Part shown: piece by piece, positions 15,001 through 25,900 of the stretch
Layout of the letters: every line of letters starts with the position of its first letter
How positions within the stretch are numbered: the stretch's first letter is position 1
Source: Aedes albopictus
Lineage: Eukaryota; Arthropoda; Insecta; Diptera; Culicidae
Direction of reading: 5' to 3'
Assembly: GCF_035046485.1 (NCBI RefSeq)
Contig: NC_085138.1
Coordinates: 18,233,440 to 18,297,439 of the forward strand
DNA: 64,000 nucleotides
The notes under the pieces: generated by a model
What the model saw: the letters and a program-made list of their open reading frames with translations, nothing else
Told to the model about the DNA's origin: nothing
Database searches by the model: none
Program-made: the position numbers and the translations under genes

Positions 15001-16552
15001 TAAAATGCCAATTTTGGTTATTTTGGGTGCACACTGTTAACGCCCTGACCACATCAGTTTTAGTGAATATGGATTTTTAAACAATTCGACATTCTGAACC
15101 GCCCCCTCAGGAAGCGAAATATTATAAAATGCCAATTTTGGTTATTTTGGGTGCACACTGTCAACGCCCTGACCACATCAGTTTTAGTGAATATGGATTT
15201 TTAAACAATTCGACATTCTGAACCGCCCCCTCAGGAAGCGAAATATTATAAAATGCCAATTTTGGTTATTTTGGGTGCACACTGTCAACGCCCTGACCAC
15301 ATCAGTTTTAGTGAATATGGATTTTTAAACAATTCGACATTCTGAACCGCCCCCTCAGGAAGCGAAATATTATAAAATGCCAATTTTGGTTATTTTGGGT
15401 GCACACTGTCAACGCCCTGACCACATCAGTTTTAGTGAATATGGATTTTTAAACAATTCGACATTCTGAACCGCCCCCTCAGGAAGCGAAATATTATAAA
15501 ATGCCAATTTTGGTTATTTTGGGTGCACACTATTAACGCCCTGACCACATCAGTTTTAGTGAATATGGATTTTTAAACAATTCGACATTCTGAACCGCCC
15601 CCTCAGGAAGCGAAATATTATAAAATGCCAATTTTGGTTATTTTGGGTGCACACTGTCAACGCCCTGACCACATCAGTTTTAGTGAATATGGATTTTTAA
15701 ACAATTTGACATTCTGGACCTCCCCCTCGGGCAGTGGTGTCATCGTGGTTACTCCAAGTTACTCACTGAGTAACCAGCTCTTCAGTTCAAAAAAAATTTT
15801 TTTTTTTCAGGATGCAAAATATAATAAAATACCAATTTTAGTTATTTTGGGTGCACACTATTAACGCCCTGACCACATCAGTTTTAGTGAATATGGATTT
15901 TTAAACAATTCGACATTCTGAACCGCCCCCTCAGGAAGCGAAATATTATAAAATGCCAATTTTGGTTATTTTGGGTGCACACTGTCAACGCCCTGACCAC
16001 ATCAGTTTTAGTGAATATGGATTTTTAAACAATTCGACATTCTGAACCGCCCCCTCAGGAAGCGAAATATTATAAAATGCCAATTTTGGTTATTTTGGGT
16101 GCACACTGTTAACGCCCTGACCACATCAGTTTTAGTGAATATGGATTTTTAAACAATTCGACATTCTGAACCGCCCCCTCAGGAAGCGAAATATTATAAA
16201 ATGCCAATTTTGGTTATTTTGGGTGCACACTGTTAACGCCCTGACCACATCAGTTTTAGTGAATATGGATTTTTAAACAATTCGACATTCTGAACCGCCC
16301 CCTCAGGAAGCGAAATATTATAAAATGCCAATTTTGGTTATTTTGGGTGCACACTGTTAACGCCCTGACCACATCAGTTTTAGTGAATATGGATTTTTAA
16401 ACAATTCGACATTCTGAACCGCCCCCTCAGGAAGCGAAATATTATAAAATGCCAATTTTGGTTATTTTGGGTGCACACTGTCAACGCCCTGACCACATCA
16501 GTTTTAGTGAATATGGATTTTTAAACAATTTGACATTCTGGACCTCCCCCTC
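1..16552. repeat. Two-monomer satellite array (124-bp A and 204-bp B units)
   Basis: The whole stretch is one head-to-tail array. Measured from one conserved atgccaatttt/ataccaatttt to the next, spacing is either 124 bp (A) or 204 bp (B). I count a partial first unit, 107 A units and 15 full B units, plus a B unit that starts at 16449 and breaks off at about 16552. B starts are 1361, 3425, 3629, 4453, 5029, 5853, 6429, 7377, 7953, 8901, 10593, 12409, 13729, 14181, 15625 and 16449. B equals A plus about 80 bp inserted near its 3' part. A units differ mainly at one site, with forms gggtgcacactgtcaac, ...gttaac, ...attaac and gagtgttcactgttaac; otherwise they look nearly identical. The short open frames of 79-98 codons that start in B units are by-products of the repeat. 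The array continues past the left edge. Confidence 0.97.
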
Positions 16553-17000
16553 GGTCCCAGGAGTATTTCAAGGCGTTCCAGGAGGCTCAGGAGCAATCCA
16601 AGGGTTTTCAAGGGATTTCAGGGTCGTTCCATGAGTGTTCTTGGGGGTTGAGTGGGTCCCATGGGTTTCCAGAAGAGTTTCAGGGGCTTTAAAAGGCGTA
16701 CTTTTCTTCTGTCGTTTTCGCTTCTAATCAAATCTTTTCAGCCATTTTTGCATCTAGTCATCTTTAAACCGATTTCAGTCCACTAGAGCTCTCTTCAAAT
16801 TTTCGATTCTTTGGCATTTAAATGAATTGTCACTAGCTCGGACTAGCTGGGCACAAAACACAAAAAACCGAAAAAATCCGCCAGGGTGAAAAAATATCGA
16901 ATGTCGGGTCAAAGTCGGGACAATTTTTATCAAATGTTGGACCACTGTTGGACCCACATCGGGTAACTGTCGTGTCTATGTTGGGTTTGGTGACCAAAAT
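16553..17000. repeat. Degenerate 'ttccagg/tttcagg' simple repeat and unassigned sequence next to the gap
   Basis: Bases about 16553-16690 consist of degenerate caggagtatttcaagg/ggttccagg-type words, the same low-complexity style seen at 53.7-55.3 kb. From 16690 to 17000 I see no gene, only AT-rich sequence with words such as atgttgggtcgggtca-like runs near 16900-16990. Confidence 0.6.
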
Positions 17001-17500
17001 NNNNNNNNNNNNNNNNNNNNNNNNNNNNNNNNNNNNNNNNNNNNNNNNNNNNNNNNNNNNNNNNNNNNNNNNNNNNNNNNNNNNNNNNNNNNNNNNNNNN
17101 NNNNNNNNNNNNNNNNNNNNNNNNNNNNNNNNNNNNNNNNNNNNNNNNNNNNNNNNNNNNNNNNNNNNNNNNNNNNNNNNNNNNNNNNNNNNNNNNNNNN
17201 NNNNNNNNNNNNNNNNNNNNNNNNNNNNNNNNNNNNNNNNNNNNNNNNNNNNNNNNNNNNNNNNNNNNNNNNNNNNNNNNNNNNNNNNNNNNNNNNNNNN
17301 NNNNNNNNNNNNNNNNNNNNNNNNNNNNNNNNNNNNNNNNNNNNNNNNNNNNNNNNNNNNNNNNNNNNNNNNNNNNNNNNNNNNNNNNNNNNNNNNNNNN
17401 NNNNNNNNNNNNNNNNNNNNNNNNNNNNNNNNNNNNNNNNNNNNNNNNNNNNNNNNNNNNNNNNNNNNNNNNNNNNNNNNNNNNNNNNNNNNNNNNNNNN
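17001..17500. other. Assembly gap of 500 N
   Basis: Exactly 500 N, a conventional placeholder length, so the true distance is unknown. The gap separates the satellite array from the last exon of the TRIP13-like gene and probably hides that gene's upstream exons. The long frames that read through it are artefacts. Confidence 0.99.
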
Positions 17501-17756
17501 TGGAAGAAGTGGATGAAAACGATCGTTTCGTTGTGAGTTTAGGTAATGTACAATTTTGTTTACCTGTTGTGCCGGAAATGGGGTCAAAAACCCTATGTTT
17601 GACGATGGTTAGCGAAGTGAAAGTTTTTTACGCATGGCTCCTACTCATTCCGACAGATTCCCACAGAAAAAGATCACCCCAAAGAATCCAAAGAGCCAAA
17701 GAATCCAAAACATCCTTCTGAAATGCTACCCGATAAACCATCAATTCTAATTTCAG

Positions 17757-18615
17757 GCTAATCTTGCTCCACGGTCCACCGGGAACCGGTAAGACCAGCC
17801 TCTGCAAGGCCCTTGCCCAAAAGCTTGCCGTCCGAATGAGCGAAGACTACAACCATGCCCACCTGGTGGAAATCAACAGCCACAGTCTGTTCTCCAAATG
17901 GTTCTCCGAGAGTGGAAAGCTCGTCCAGAAAGTGTTCGACCAGATTCACAACCTGTGCCAGGATCGAACGTCGCTGGTGTGCGTTCTGGTCGACGAGGTC
18001 GAATCGATCGCCTTCGCGCGGGACGCCATCTCCAACAACGAACCCAGCGATAGCATCCGAGTGGTTAACGCCGTGCTGACCCAGCTGGATCGTATCCGGA
18101 AGTACCCGAACGTGTTTGTCCTGGCCACGTCCAATCTAACCGGTAGAATCGATCTGGCCTTCCTGGATCGTGCGGATATTGTGCAGTACATTGGGAACCC
18201 CAGCCTGCCGGCCATCTACGAGATCTACCGGTCGACGCTGAAGAATCTGCAAGACGTTGGCATCGTGACCGATCCGGACGAGCTCCCGCCGCTTGCGCAA
18301 TCCGAGGCAAGTGTAGTGAGCAAAAACCTGAAATCGTTGGCCGAACTGAGCGTGGGTATGAGCGGACGCAGCCTGCGGAAGGTTCCCTTCTTGGCGCATG
18401 CGTTATTCGTAAAACAGGAACAGACGACATTGCTAAAGTTTCTGGGAGCCATGAGGAGCACGGTTCGGAAAGTTAAGAACGACAGGAAGATGCTCAAGGA
18501 GAAGATCGCAGTGTCCGGAAGAGCTTCGGCCGGAGAAGATTCGGGAAATTTCGAAGGAAGCGTGATGAACGGTGGGTCTAGTGAGTATCAAGAGTCTTTG
18601 GGTCCTCTGCATTAA
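17757..18615 (+). CDS. TRIP13: TRIP13/Pch2-type AAA+ ATPase, 3' terminal exon (partial)
   Basis: TRIP13/Pch2 is a hexameric AAA+ ATPase that remodels HORMA-domain proteins (HORMADs, MAD2) in meiotic recombination control and the spindle checkpoint. This exon follows an acceptor (ttctaatttcag, AG at 17755-17756). It opens in the codon split before LILLHG and runs to TAA at 18613. It contains Walker A (GPPGTGKT), the family-typical INSHSLFSKWFSESGKLV, Walker B (VLVDEVES), sensor 1 (TSN), the DRADIVQYIG stretch and sensor 2 (GMSGRSLRK) followed by PFLAHA. That is the C-terminal two thirds of a protein usually near 430 residues. The last about 45 residues after the family core are an unconserved tail. 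The N-terminal HORMA-recognition domain is missing, presumably in or beyond the N gap. A possible preceding exon is 17501-17532: open, with donor GTGAGT at 17533 and matching phase, but it lacks the expected Asn-Arg before the core. Confidence 0.93.
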
Positions 18616-18700
18616 GTGTGTTTGTCGTTGTGGGGCTAGTATAATCAATTGATAGGTTGTAAATAATTTCTAATATGTTTGTGAGAATGTAAGATTATGA

Positions 18701-18706
18701 AATAAA
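18701..18706 (+). terminator. Poly(A) signal of the TRIP13-like gene
   Basis: AATAAA occurs 86 bp after the stop codon in AT-rich sequence, the only canonical signal between the two convergent genes on this strand that I noticed. Confidence 0.6.
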
Positions 18707-18952
18707 CTAAATGTGTACCTATTAATCTCGTTTCTAGCCTTTTTTCGAACACTAAAATGTACTGACAGCTAGACTGAAAAACTTAGACTGTTTTATAAAG
18801 TTTAGGGCTTTAAAGTCATACGAATTTTGTGTGTTTGAATATACGTGAAAGGCAACATGCAATTGCCATTTAAAATTTCAATATGAAGATCAGGAATTTC
18901 TTTCGCAGTAAACACAACAGCCTCATTGTGTAACACGTAGTACAAGCAGAAT

Positions 18953-20914
18953 CTATTTTCGCTTACCTTTCATCAGCTTCTGACCCCGTCTAGCCCTCAT
19001 TTGGTTAACGATCTTTGTCTCCCGATTCCTTCGTTTCTTGAAAATCTTGCGAATGTCCTTGGCCCATTCCTGCTTGTGGGCAACATCTTCCGCGACCGAA
19101 CTGGCAAACTCCGTGAAGAATTTTCTACCCTCTTCCAGTCGAGCATCGTTCGGCAGGAAAAACAGATTCTCCTTCCAGATGCCCTGCTTGGAATAGTATC
19201 CGGCTTTCTTTTTCTTCTTCGTTTCTTCCTCTTGCGGTACTGCTTGAGTAGGTTCTTCCTCTTCTGCTTCTTCCTGCTCTTGTTTGTCAGGTTGATTCTG
19301 CTGCTCATCTTCATCTTCGCTCTCCGATGATTCGTACTTGAATCGAGCATCGCTATACATTGGCTTGCTTGTGTCTATTTCCTGTTCTTCGTCCTCATCC
19401 TCCGCAGTTTTATTATCTTCAGCAGAAGCGGATCCAAACATCGACAGTAAGCTAAAACCTCCGGAACTGGATCCGATCGCTTGCGTCAGATCGCCCGAAA
19501 CTTTGAAGAACTTCTCCTCCGTCACTTGGAACGTCTCCTCGGGACGTTCAGCCCGCTTCGCTTTCAGAAGTTCTTCCTCGGTCGGTTCATCTTTCGCGGC
19601 CTTTTTCGCTTCTTGTTTCGGTGTATCCTTTTTAACCGAAGGATCAAACCGTTGCATTCCCTTCGCTCCCGCTTCATCCTTTTTGAACTGCTCGCGATCG
19701 TAAATGTCCTTTCCAGTTACTTTAGAAAGAATTTCCAGCTGCTTCTTGCGTTCCTGATTGTTCGCTACTTTGCCAGCACTTTTGTCCAGAACAGCTTTCT
19801 CACGTTCCAGTAGCTTCTTCTTCCTTCGCCCGGCTGCTGAATCGTCATCCGCAAGGAAGCGCTCGTCCAATTTGAATCGTGAATCACCGTGGAACTGCGT
19901 TTGCATGTCAAACAGCCGTTGGCCTTTCTCCGCTGCAAGAAGGAAGAATGAATGCAATAAGTATGTTTCCATTCGTCTGACCAAAAACCCTCTCTACTCA
20001 CTATTTTCCGCCAGCTGCTTCCTAACGGTGAAGTTCGCTTTGAATCCATCCTCGCCATCCTCGTCGTCAAACAGCGCCAGTTTGGATTTCTTCGCCGCCG
20101 CCGTATCATCGTCCTCCTCATCGTCATCGAAAACGATTTTCTTCCGTTTGTTAGCGTCGCCTCCGGCCAGCGCCGTCTGTATGAGCAACTTCTGTTGCTC
20201 GTAGGCATTCTGCAGCTTCGACAACCCTTGCTTCCGCTTCTCATCGGCCAGACGGGCTTTTTCGTCCAGTTCCTTCCCAGGCTGCTGATTCCGATGTTTA
20301 CCCTTGTCGATGACTTCCTTCACCTGACCCGTAATTTGAACGATCTTCAGCTTTCCATGTTCGATGTAGGTTTCCTGGTTCCATTTTCGCACAAGCTGGT
20401 CCCCATCGGCATCAGGGGCTTTCCTAACTGGTGCAGTTGGTCGTCGAACAGGCGCCGGAGCAGGAGCATCCTCTTCCTCCTCTGATTCAGAGCTGGAGCT
20501 TTCCAGTTCCTTCTTGATAGTTGGCAGCACCGGAAGAGCCTCAGCCTCCTTCTTAACAGGCTTCTCCTCCTCCACTTTCTTGTAAGGATTCAGCACATCG
20601 CTGGTCTGCTTGGCCACCTCCGCTTCCTCCCGTTCCCTTTTTAAGCGATCCAAAAACGATTCCTTCGCCTTCGACACATTCAGATAAACGCCCTTGTATT
20701 GCTGCTGGCGGAACTCGTTGATGCACTGCCACAGGGTGCGTTCGTCCAGCTCAACGTTAACGAAGGCAAAGGTGTCCACCGAGTTGTTTAGCGGATTCGG
20801 TTTGGTCTTGAGGTCGATTGCTTTCACTGGCCCGTAAGCGGAGAACTCCTGCTTCAGCTCATCCTCACCGGTTCCCGCGGGGATGTTTCCCACGAACAAA
20901 CGATGCGTGGGCAT
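18953..20914 (-). CDS. NOL8: NOL8-like nucleolar RRM protein (two exons)
   Basis: The CDS is complement of 20002-20914 joined to 18953-19932, 630 codons plus stop. NOL8 is a nucleolar RNA-binding protein involved in pre-rRNA processing. Residues about 5-80 form an RRM with RNP2 (LFVGNI) and RNP1-like (TFAFVNV) motifs. It is followed by the family-typical SKAKESFLDRLKREREE. The middle is acidic/serine-rich with lysine blocks (ESSSSESEEEED, DDDEEDDD), typical of nucleolar proteins. The second exon carries GDSRFKLDERFL, acidic runs, and a C-terminal KENLFFLPNDARLEEG...FF block ending in basic residues. The 69-bp intron has GTGAGT at 20001 and TTGCAG ending at 19933; joining gives AENTEKGQ. I chose the ATG at 20914 (good context, RRM starts at once); the longer frame upstream begins only with TTG. 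A GTAAGC near the stop could be an alternative donor. NOL8 is assigned from domain order and the AKESFL motif. Confidence 0.87.
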
Positions 20915-21034
20915 TGCGGTAAAAGGTTTCTTTAAACTTATCCGATAAACTACCAAAACATGCGGTAAATAATGAAATTTCTACCAAATTTTCAAAAATC
21001 TTGCACAAAACTCCAACCGAACGCGCACGCGAGA

Positions 21035-21427
21035 TTTTTTTTTTTTTTTTCTTTGCTGGTGTCTTTCGACTCGGCTAAGACCTATGTAGATCCATCTCGC
21101 CTTTGTTGTCTTTCTTTCTTTCTGGTTGGTGTTACGTTGCTGGTTGTGTTGATTGGTATGGTCTAGATTGCTATTTTGCCCTCCGTCAGGAACTTCGTTA
21201 TCGATTTGTACTCTTCCTCGCTGCCTTCTTTGAGTATTTCGTTGAGTGGCTTTTGGTTGATTAGAATATCGTGCTTTGCTCTTATGTTGTTGTATTTCGA
21301 ACAGTGATATAGGATATGTTCGATGTCCTCTTTGGCTCCGCAGGTGTCACAGTTTTCTGTATCAGCCCACTTCCATGTATATTTACGATCCTTGGTCAGA
21401 CTGTGCCCGCTTCGATTCACGATTTCG
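21035..21427 (-). mobile_element. 5'-truncated non-LTR retrotransposon (LINE) fragment with poly(A) tail
   Basis: On the minus strand the 85-codon frame 21163-21420 encodes a C-terminal zinc-binding module of LINE reverse transcriptases: CDTCG followed by EDIEHILYHCSKY. It is followed by a stop, a short 3' UTR with AAAGAAAGAAAGA words and a terminal A16 (T16 at 21035-21050 on plus). Only the last about 390 bp of the element are present, as expected of 5' truncation during target-primed reverse transcription. It sits about 120 bp upstream of the NOL8 start codon, so it may lie inside that gene's promoter or 5' UTR. The clade cannot be fixed from this fragment. Confidence 0.8.
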
Positions 21428-22695
21428 AGGACACAAATCTCAACGTAAACAAAACCAACGCATCTGATCTTCTTATTTTAAGCTTATTGCAAGTGAACAA
21501 GAACAGAATAATAAAATGCACTGTTATGTGAAGCTTGCTTCTTGAGATTTGTGCGTTTGAAGTTTTGATGCACTGTTGAAGCGGGATGTCAAGACGTTTG
21601 TCCTTAAGCAGCTTTAAAGTTCCGCGAAGTTCAGATAAAGTTCCGAATGGAACTTTAGCCTTGCCGGAACTTGTGACCGAAGTTCCAGCAAGGCTCCTCG
21701 TTAGCCTCTTAAGCAGCCAGAAAGTTCCGTTTGGAACTTTATCTGAACTTCGCGGAACTTGAAAGTGCATTTTGTCATGGGAAGCGGAACTTTTGGTTAC
21801 TTGGGTAACCCTAAAAGGGATACTTGGGGTCCATTGGACCCCAGGCGCCTTTCAGAGCTCGTCTTTAATGGAACACACTCAGCGAGGTGACGAAACTGAG
21901 GCCATGAAGGTATTCCTCTTAGGGTTAAGCGATTACCAGTTGAAATGGCGTGTCAAGGTTAATCCAGCAAAAACCCACGTAATTTTCTTTTGCTTTCCAA
22001 TAAACTAAATAATCTAATAAATAACAACAAATTACCATTCTCGCGCTCAGTATCATACGGGCGTATCTACAACAGGCCCCTGGCATGAATGAAATATATC
22101 GTAGCCAACATCTAACTGCCTTATACTCATATTCGTGCAAATTAAAACGAGCGTGTAATCAACAAACGCAGTTTTTGTTTGATGTTGTGAGCCATACACG
22201 AAATCACATTCACAATGCGTGTTTGTTGGGTTGCTTTATTCAACTAAACGCATGCTCCTCTTACCGTACATTAATATTAAAGCGAGTTTGACGTGTTTTG
22301 TGATCATAACAGGTGGAAAAAATGATTCCAAAAACTGATCAACAACCCAAAATAAACGTTAAACAAAAAAATGTTGATGTTTTCGCATTTGACAGTGGGC
22401 GCTATTTATTAGCGCCCAGGACATCCTGTCTACCATGATTCCAATGCATTGATATAGGCCGTGTCAGAGGCCTGATCTACAATGATCGATTTCTCTTCAT
22501 CGATTTTCTCTTTGGCAAATACCTTGGCCTGCAAATCATTTTTGGTTGTTTTCGTTGTTTTAGATGCTAGTCCTAGTCGTCCTTCACCGGAATATACAGA
22601 TCAGTCGCTTGCGTGTACTGAGTACACGGTCTCAGAAAAATGCAAAAAAATAATCGAAATTCGCACCAAATTGAACCAGGTGTAGGTCCTATTCC
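21428..22695. other. Intergenic stretch with inverted repeats, no gene seen
   Basis: No coding region is supported. It contains a 40-bp inverted repeat (separate entry), short inverted words (cacaaatctcaa near 21431 and its complement near 21543) and gggcgct/agcgccc at 22397-22403 and 22411-22417. A 17-bp palindrome (CGTGTACTGAGTACACG, 22612-22628) also occurs in the foldback element to the right. The copia insertion interrupts this sequence at 22695. Confidence 0.6.
21617..21760. repeat. 40-bp inverted repeat with 64-bp spacer
   Basis: Left arm 21617-21656 and right arm 21721-21760 are complementary with two mismatches by eye. Both are rich in aaagttcc/ggaacttt words, which also recur in the spacer. 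No gene or clear target duplication accompanies it; it may be a small foldback element or MITE. Confidence 0.8.
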
Positions 22696-22959
22696 TGTGG
22701 GACAACAGAGTGGACCGACCGACAGACACGGACTCCCAACAGGCCAGCGGAATACCGGAATCCTCCGGACAATGCGTTTCGGTGATACAAGGAAAAACTT
22801 AACACGCGGGACCGACTACTTTTGCACACGTCTTTATTTGTTCGTATCTCGGGTACAGACTGAATGTTCGTTACGATTATCTTTCTCTCACTTGTGTTGC
22901 CAGATTGGCGGTGCAGTGACGGCGTTACTATAAACGTCGCCCCCACTTTATAGCTGACA
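22696..22959 (-). repeat. Copia 3' LTR
   Basis: 264 bp, seemingly identical to 27221-27484. It lies next to the polypurine tract and the end of the gag-pol frame, so it is the 3' LTR for a minus-strand element. Confidence 0.95.
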
Positions 22960-22972
22960 CTCCTCCTCGACG

Positions 22973-25900
22973 TCACGGAACCGGTTCAGCCCGGCCATCG
23001 GTGCTGACCAGCCCCATCGCTTCCACGAATCGCTGCTGCTTTACCGCGCCTAACGGTTTTGTTAAGATGTCCGCGGTCATCTCCTCCGACGGGCAGTATT
23101 GGAGAACCACCACGCCTTTATCGACCAGGTCTTTGGTGTAGTGCATCCTAGTGTCGATATGTTTCGACCTTCTTGACTTCCGATCGGTCTCCACAAACTC
23201 GATGCAACCACGGTTGTCTTCTAGAATGGTAGTTGGCTTCATCTGCCGCTCGCCTACTTCGTCCAGTAATTGTCTCAGCCAGACCAATTCACGGCACGCT
23301 TCCGATAGAGCCATATATTCGGCCTCCATGCTGGACAAGGAGACGCTGGTTTGTTTCCGGCTCGCCCAGCAAACTGTAGCCTTCCCCAGTTGAAATAGAA
23401 AGCCGGAATTCGATTTCCGGTCCGACGGGTCCCCACTCCAATCCGCGTCGCAATACCCGACGAGATTTAGCTGCTCATCCTTCGCGGGCGACAACTTCAA
23501 CTTGTAGTTAGCGGTCTTCAACAAATATCGTACGACCCGTTTGAGTTCGACCCAGTCGGTCTCTGTGGGACTGCTGATCTGCCTGCTTAAGATGGACACG
23601 CTTGCGGCTATGTCCGGCCGTGTATTCACCGCTATATAAAGAAGGGCTCCCACCAGGCTGTGGTAGAGCTCGTTCGATTCCAGAGGCTGGCTGTTCTCCC
23701 GGCTGCGGTAATATCCAGGATCGAGAGGGATACTCGAACCTTTGGCGTCCTGTAAGCCGAACCGTTGCGCAACAACCTTGATGAACACGTTCTGTTCCAG
23801 GCTGAAACATCCTTCTTCGTCTCGTGTCACTCTCACACCTAGAAATTGGTTAACTTCACCAAGTGACGTCAACGAAATCTTCTTCCGCAGCTCTCCTTCG
23901 ACATTCTGAATCTCCTCCGGAGCCGTACTCGCCACAATCATGTCATCGACGTAAATGAGAAGGTAGATGACACCACCGTTGGCCAACTTCTTCACATAAA
24001 GGCATGGATCTGCTACCGATTGAGTGAAACCGAGTTCTTGTAGCATTGTACTGATCGTCTCGTTCCACACGCGTGCGGCCTGCTTGAGGCCGTACAGGCT
24101 CCGCTCGAGCCGGCACACGAACCTCTCCCTTCCACGAACGACGAATCCTTTTGGCTGTTGCATATACACCTCCTCCTTAAGCTTCCCGTGGAGGTAAGCA
24201 CTCTTTACGTCGAGGTGGTGCACATGCATCTTCCTTTGACCGGCGACCGTCAAGAGAATCCTCAAAGTTGTCTGAGTCGCCACCGGAGCGAAGACGGCAT
24301 CATAATCTATTCCGAACCTCTGAGAAAAGCCCCTTGCGACTAGCCGGGCTTTGAATCTGGAAATATTGCCGGCGCTGTCGTGCTTCTTCTTATACACCCA
24401 CTTACAGCTGATTGGTGTACGTCCAGCGGGTAGTTCCACAAGCTTCCACGTTCGGTTTTTCATCAGCGACTGATATTCCTCCGTCATCGCCTCTTTCCAC
24501 AAGCTCTGTTCGGATCCGGACACTGCTTCCTCGTAGGTCGCTGGCTCCTCCTGTGCCAGCATCGCCGCGTTGACGACGTAGTCCTCCAATCGCTTTGGCA
24601 ACACGCCTCGGGTGCTCCGCTTCTGATCTGGTCCTGTCGCTTTCGTTTGGTCGGGCTGGTCCTGTTCATCATCCCAGTCGAAGTAAGCTTCTTCCTCAGA
24701 ATCTTCCTGGTCCTGGGGCTGCCCTGGATTACCTGCTTCTGCATGCTCCTTCGATTTCCTGGATGAGCCATCTACTTCAACGAAATGCTGATCTTCAGTC
24801 GCTTGCTGACCGACCGGCGCAGGTATCTCCTCCTGAAGCTCAACAAACCGAGCATCGCGACTTATGGTGATCTCGTTTGTGTCCGTGTTCAAGAACCTGT
24901 ACGCTTTCCTATCGCTGCAATAACCCACGAAAAGCAACTTCTTCGCTTTGCTATCCAGCTTCGACCGTTTAACATCGGGGATGTGAACAAATGCAGGGCA
25001 ACCGAAAATCTTTAGGTGTGACAGCGACGGTTTCCTGCTGAACCACCTTTCGTAAGGCGTGCTATCCACGGCGCGGGATGGCAATCTATTTTGCAGGTAC
25101 GCTGCCGTGGCCACCGCCTCCCCCCAGTATTTCTTGTCAAGACCTGCATCAAGAAGCATGCAGGTGGCCATTTCTTGGAGCGAGCGATTCTTACGCTCGG
25201 CCACTCCATTCTGCTGGGGGGAGTAGGCCGTGGTGAACTGGGCCTGAATACCCTCCTGCTCATAATACCGCTTCAGTTCATGACCGGTGTACTCGCCCCC
25301 GCCATCAGATCTAATTACACATGGAGCCCGACCAAACATGTTCTTGACGTGCGCGACATATCTCTTAATACAATCAGCTACATCGCTCTTTCGCTTTAAC
25401 AGACACAAGACAGTGTATCTGCTATAGTCATCAATGATTGTCATTAAATAGCGGGCACCTCCTGGCGTTACGTGTGCCATTGGGCCGCATACATCCGTAT
25501 GTATAACGTCGAGAACACGTTGGGTCCGATTGGCCGCGATTTTAGGAAATGGAATTCTACATGATTTACCTTCAAGGCAAGGTTGACAAACCTGCCGGAT
25601 CCCGCAATCCTGAATCTTGAAGTCCTTGGACAGCTCCTTCCTCTGGATCTCATCCAAAGCCGCCGGGTCCCGATGGCCAAGCCGGCGATGCCAGGTGTGC
25701 TGGCAATTCCGCAGGTGCCGAGCCTCCTTGCCCAGCCGAGCTTCCTCTGCGACCTTCAACGCGAACAGATTGCCGCGGGGTTCCGCAACAGCCACCACTT
25801 TACCTTGAGCTGACAAGATGTCACACCGCGAACCACTGAATTCCACTTTTAGTCCTCTCTTCACGAGTTTTCTCACTGATATGAGTCCACTGTCCAGTGA

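Noticed and set aside
1..16552. CRISPR array
   Set aside because: Repeats are contiguous with no unique spacers, the repeat is 124 or 204 bp, and the window is clearly eukaryotic.
1361..16634. Repeated 79-98-codon open frames in the satellite
   Set aside because: They start and stop at fixed positions in B and following A units, so they repeat because the DNA repeats. A-unit stops (gttaac, attaac) change their length. No codon bias or domain supports proteins.
16948..17721. 257- and 203-codon frames spanning the N gap
   Set aside because: Most of their length is N; translation through a gap has no meaning. Only the 32 bases after the gap are considered, as a possible TRIP13 exon.
20915..20956. 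14-residue N-terminal extension of the NOL8-like protein
   Set aside because: The frame begins with TTG, not ATG; the nearby ATG on that strand is out of frame and meets a stop after three codons.
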